Source of the DNA: Roseiarcus sp963749715
GTDB taxonomy: Bacteria; Pseudomonadota; Alphaproteobacteria; Rhizobiales; Beijerinckiaceae
Length of the DNA: 64,000 bases
Assembly: GCA_963749715.1 (NCBI GenBank)
Contig: CAVVNR010000012.1
Span: forward strand, 1 to 64,000
Direction of reading: 5' to 3'
The notes beneath the pieces were generated by a model. That model searched no databases and was not told the origin of the DNA. It saw nothing but the letters and a program-made list of their open reading frames with translations. A program made the position numbers and the translations under genes. Positions 62,797 through 64,000 of the stretch are shown piece after piece (the stretch's first letter is position 1; the number at the start of each line of letters is the position of its first letter).

Positions 62797-64000
62797 TTAG
62801 AACGTCGTGCCGCCCGAGAAGTTGAAGAACTGAGTCTGGTCGTACTTGCCCTTCACAACCGGAATCGCAAAGTCGAAGCGTATCGGGCCCATCGGCGAGG
62901 CCCAGATCAAGCTCGCGCCGACCGAGGCGCGGATCTGGTTCGGGTCCCACACGTTGGCGCAGCTGAGCTGGGTTATGGGAAGGGTCCCCGGCGTCGGGCA
63001 ATAGACGTAGCCTAGGAAGTTGGCGAAGCTGGTGGGTCCTGAGTATCCGATCAGGTTGCCGGCGTCGGCGAACACCGCGCCTTTCAGCCCGATTTCCCTG
63101 GGCAAGCCGAAGATCGGGAAGTCGACCTCGGCCGAAGCGCCATAGTAGGTCGTGCCCCCAAGCGCTGCGGACTGGATGTCATAGGGATTAGAGATATCGC
63201 GCGGACCGATGCCAGCCGGGGCGAAGCCGCGCACCAGCGAAGGGCCCTGCATGAAATTATTGATGATCAGCGGCTGGTTGTTGCCGAAGGAATTGATCTG
63301 ACCGGCCTGGAGGTGAATCTGGCCGATAAAATCCTCCGTGATCGGACGATACCAGCGGGCATCAAACGTCTCGCGGATGAAGTCGGATTGGCCGCCGAGG
63401 CCGGCGAATTCCTGCTTGTAGTTGACGTACCACCCGGTCGTCGGGTCCTTGCGATTATCGAGGTTGTTGTAAAGGATCGAGAATCCGGCGAGCGAAGTGA
63501 CGATATCGCCTTGCGCCGCCGCCTGCTTGATTTCGACCGGCGCCTCGCCATTGGTCAAGCAGTTGATGGCCACGTTGGGTACGACCGGGATGAAGGTCCC
63601 ACCCGGAAACCAGGTTTGATTCGGTCCGACGCAATCGTCGTAGGGTTGCGACGAGGTGTTCGGGATGGTGATCTTCAATTCGTATATCGAATAATTAGGC
63701 TGGAATGTTAGATCGTCGGTAATCGGAACGCCGAGCCTGACCGTCCCGCCGGTCGTCCAATTCTGATAGAGCGCATACTGGTTCTGATTGTTAACCTGAT
63801 GGAAAAGGTCGAAGCCTGCCGCCAACCGCTGACCGAGGAAGTAAGGCTCTGTGAAAGACGCTTTCCAGCCCTGGGTGTATTGCCCGTCTGAGACGCTCAG
63901 GCGCACATACTGCCCGCGACCGAGGAAGTTCGTCTCCGTATAAGCAAGCTCGGCCAGGAAGCCCTGGGTCGTCGAATAGCCGCCGCTGAGGCTGATCGAG
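62797..64000 (-). CDS. bamA: Outer membrane assembly factor BamA, C-terminal barrel (cut by window edge)
   Basis: The frame is open from the right edge to 62797 (about 400 codons). It shows the Omp85 barrel: YTETNFLGRGQYVRL, ASFTEPYFLGQRLAAGFDLF, QGPSLVRGFAPAGIGPRDIS (VRGF/Y motif on loop 6), GLKGAVFADAGNLIGYSG and the end IRFDFAIPVVKGKYDQTQFF, finishing with a terminal Phe recognised as the barrel signal. The POTRA domains and start lie beyond the window. BamA inserts outer-membrane proteins and here precedes the lipid A genes in the usual order. Confidence 0.95.
   Translation of the reverse strand, partial: SISLSGGYSTTQGFLAELAYTETNFLGRGQYVRLSVSDGQYTQGWKASFTEPYFLGQRLAAGFDLFHQVNNQNQYALYQNWTTGGTVRLGVPITDDLTFQPNYSIYELKITIPNTSSQPYDDCVGPNQTWFPGGTFIPVVPNVAINCLTNGEAPVEIKQAAAQGDIVTSLAGFSILYNNLDNRKDPTTGWYVNYKQEFAGLGGQSDFIRETFDARWYRPITEDFIGQIHLQAGQINSFGNNQPLIINNFMQGPSLVRGFAPAGIGPRDISNPYDIQSAALGGTTYYGASAEVDFPIFGLPREIGLKGAVFADAGNLIGYSGPTSFANFLGYVYCPTPGTLPITQLSCANVWDPNQIRASVGASLIWASPMGPIRFDFAIPVVKGKYDQTQFFNFSGGTTF

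Overview
The window is GC-rich bacterial chromosome from an alphaproteobacterium, almost certainly Hyphomicrobiales (Rhizobiales). The evidence is the bamA-lpxD-fabZ-lpxA-lpxI-lpxB cluster, LpxI in place of LpxH, a ribosomal protein S2 with a C-terminal helix-hairpin-helix extension, a GcrA-family protein, and short palindromic repeats of the kind common in this order. A methylsuccinyl-CoA dehydrogenase (ethylmalonyl-CoA pathway) and a PPi-type phosphofructokinase point to a methylotroph or photoheterotroph-like member (Beijerinckiaceae/Methylocystaceae neighbourhood). No C1-oxidation genes are present to prove this.

Layout. 0-3.6 kb: the start of a HigB/Gp49-type toxin and a frameshifted type I restriction-modification remnant (hsdM, hsdS, a DUF4268 gene), followed by a 21-22 bp tandem array and a perfect consensus parS site. 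3.9-13.8 kb: leuA with a possible leader ORF, then a GntR regulator divergent from a sugar-acid cluster (LgoD-like and UxaB-like dehydrogenases, CUT2 ABC transporter, TPR-methyltransferase). 14-25.8 kb: GcrA-like protein, DUF5343 protein, YihY, mcd, YCII protein, saccharopine-dehydrogenase-like protein, RlpA-like protein, denD, an orphan histidine kinase, EamA transporter, nadK, NUDIX. 25.9-31 kb: a truncated folD, a brnT-brnA toxin-antitoxin pair and an intact folD, then aldose epimerase, inositol-phosphatase family protein and thiL. 31-36.5 kb: two tandem secreted beta-helix proteins, a conserved hypothetical, tyrS. 36.5-46.5 kb: a large AsmA/YhdP-like protein, peroxiredoxin, M23 peptidase, cation/H+ antiporter, a glycosyltransferase-methyltransferase chimera, PPi-PFK. 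46.7-50.2 kb: a probable operon of a Rieske-cytochrome P450 fusion, a hydantoin/Asp-Glu racemase-family protein and an alpha/beta hydrolase. 50.2-64 kb: pyrH, tsf and rpsB; a nitrate/sulfonate-type ABC transporter; gltA; and the lipid A / outer-membrane assembly cluster running off the right edge inside bamA.

Most unusual items: the one-polypeptide Rieske-P450 and its two downstream genes, the duplicated folD flanking brnTA with an uneven identity profile suggesting gene conversion, the perfect parS, and the paired secreted beta-helix proteins.

A caution applies throughout. Several genes, including the normally essential lpxB, are broken by single-base indels while the protein sequence on both sides is well conserved. 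This is more like indel errors in the assembled sequence than natural decay, so 'pseudogene' labels for lpxB, the ABC permease, the AsmA-like gene, the epimerase and possibly the hsd locus should be treated as provisional.
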